Positions 63,495 to 64,000 of a stretch of DNA of 64,000 nucleotides are shown here, in pieces. Source of the stretch: Flavobacterium beibuense. GTDB taxonomy: Bacteria; Bacteroidota; Bacteroidia; Flavobacteriales; Flavobacteriaceae. The stretch is taken from NCBI RefSeq assembly GCF_004151245.1, contig NZ_JUIW01000008.1:124001-188000 (forward strand), in the 5' to 3' direction. The position numbers and the translations under genes were made by a program. Below the pieces are notes generated by a model that saw only the letters and a program-made list of their open reading frames with translations, was not told the DNA's origin and ran no database searches. Every line of letters starts with the position of its first letter. The stretch's first letter is position 1.

Positions 63495-64000
63495 ATGAGG
63501 ACAATTATTTTAATACTATCGTTTGCCTGTCTTTTTATATCCTGCTCTAAAGAAGAGGAATATACAGAGATAAACAAATCTATTGATTTTCAGGTTCCTG
63601 TAAATTTTCCTGTTTTGGCTCAGGACATAGAACATAACTGGCCAACCGAAAAAGGATTTGAACTGGGGAGGAAACTGTTTTATGACGGAAGACTATCTGC
63701 AGATAATACCATTTCCTGTTCTTTTTGCCATGAGCAGGCTTCCGCTTTTACACATCACGGACATGACTTTAGTCACGGTATAAATGATTTAGTTGGTGTA
63801 CGGAATGCTCCTGCTGTTCAAAATATGGCTTTTCAGAGTGAGTATTTTTATGATGGGGCTTCAAACAGTATAGAAATGCTTTCCATAGCACCTATACATA
63901 ACCCTGTTGAGATGAATGAAACACTTGAAAATGTTGTTTTGAAGCTAAAGCAGGATCCGGAATATATAAGGCTTTTTGGAGTTGCCTTTGATAATGGTGA
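63495..64000 (+). CDS. Di-haem cytochrome c peroxidase / MbnH-like (3' part missing)
   Basis: 168 codons are visible before the window ends. A lipobox Cys17 (LFISCSKEE) follows the signal. Then come PVLAQDIEHNWPTEKGFELGRKLFYDGRLS, and the first haem c site CSFCH (78-82), with DLVGVRNAPAVQNMAF and ASNSIEMLSIAPIHNPVEM as in the bacterial CcpA/MbnH/MauG family. The second haem site would lie beyond the window. It probably modifies or works with the MbnP-like protein just upstream. Confidence 0.92.
   Translation, partial: MRTIILILSFACLFISCSKEEEYTEINKSIDFQVPVNFPVLAQDIEHNWPTEKGFELGRKLFYDGRLSADNTISCSFCHEQASAFTHHGHDFSHGINDLVGVRNAPAVQNMAFQSEYFYDGASNSIEMLSIAPIHNPVEMNETLENVVLKLKQDPEYIRLFGVAFDNG

Overview
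The window comes from a low-GC, gliding-type member of the Bacteroidota, most probably the family Flavobacteriaceae (Flavobacterium or a close relative). Supporting signs are a SprB-like giant adhesin with a type IX secretion (T9SS) C-terminal domain followed by a SprF-like gene, a SusC/SusD polysaccharide utilization locus (PUL), many lipoproteins with a Cys-Ser/Gly-rich start, and repeated promoter boxes of the Bacteroidota form TAnnTTTG. No rRNA, tRNA, insertion sequence, CRISPR array or prophage was seen.

Layout. (1) 2-10945: the 3' 9.9 kb of a repetitive adhesin gene (13 tandem units of about 735 bp, cut off by the window start) and its sprF-like partner. (2) 11042-11737: a small membrane ORF and a secreted lipocalin-like protein. 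(3) 11822-31708: a complete beta-mannan (galactomannan/glucomannan) PUL. A minus-strand operon encodes SusC, SusD, a surface glycan-binding protein, GH27 and GH5. An AraC-type regulator follows. A plus-strand operon encodes GH26, a sodium symporter, a GH130 phosphorylase, a mannobiose 2-epimerase, a second GH26, galK, galT and GH5_7. Surface enzymes would cut mannan, SusCD would import it, side-chain galactose would enter the Leloir pathway, and mannobiose would be epimerised and phosphorolysed. The susC and GH26 promoters share an 18-bp motif at identical spacing, the likely operator of the regulator. (4) 31785-36488: assorted genes (Met-rich secreted protein, YchJ-like, M15 peptidase, membrane protein, CaCA exchanger, AIM24 family). 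(5) 36573-39641: a TPP riboswitch controlling a thiamine salvage operon thiM-thiE-thiD-tenA; the thiM start region repeats 16 nt of the aptamer. (6) 39691-44903: an LprI-like protein and a minus-strand operon of GH3 plus two SGNH-type esterases, plausibly for acetylated oligosaccharides. (7) 45141-49392: a stress/membrane cluster (SRPBCC, MgtC, SemiSWEET, DUF892, SDR) with three very small hydrophilic proteins, two of them paralogues sharing an unusual motif. (8) 49653-57882: a YjiK/SdiA-regulated-like lipoprotein, a 1243-residue phosphoesterase/kinase-like/beta-barrel fusion, an HD-PycTM (Pycsar effector-type) membrane protein and a large GAF-type protein. (9) 58012-64000: a PLP desulfhydrase/deaminase family enzyme, a glucosaminidase-LysM lipoprotein, hemL, two small secreted proteins, and a copper-linked MbnP/di-haem peroxidase pair cut off by the window end.

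The most unusual points are the mimicry between the TPP aptamer and the thiM start, the shared operator in the PUL, the phosphatase/kinase-like/barrel fusion, the orphan HD-PycTM gene, and the small-protein paralogues. Functional assignments rest on motif reading by eye; no database search was run.
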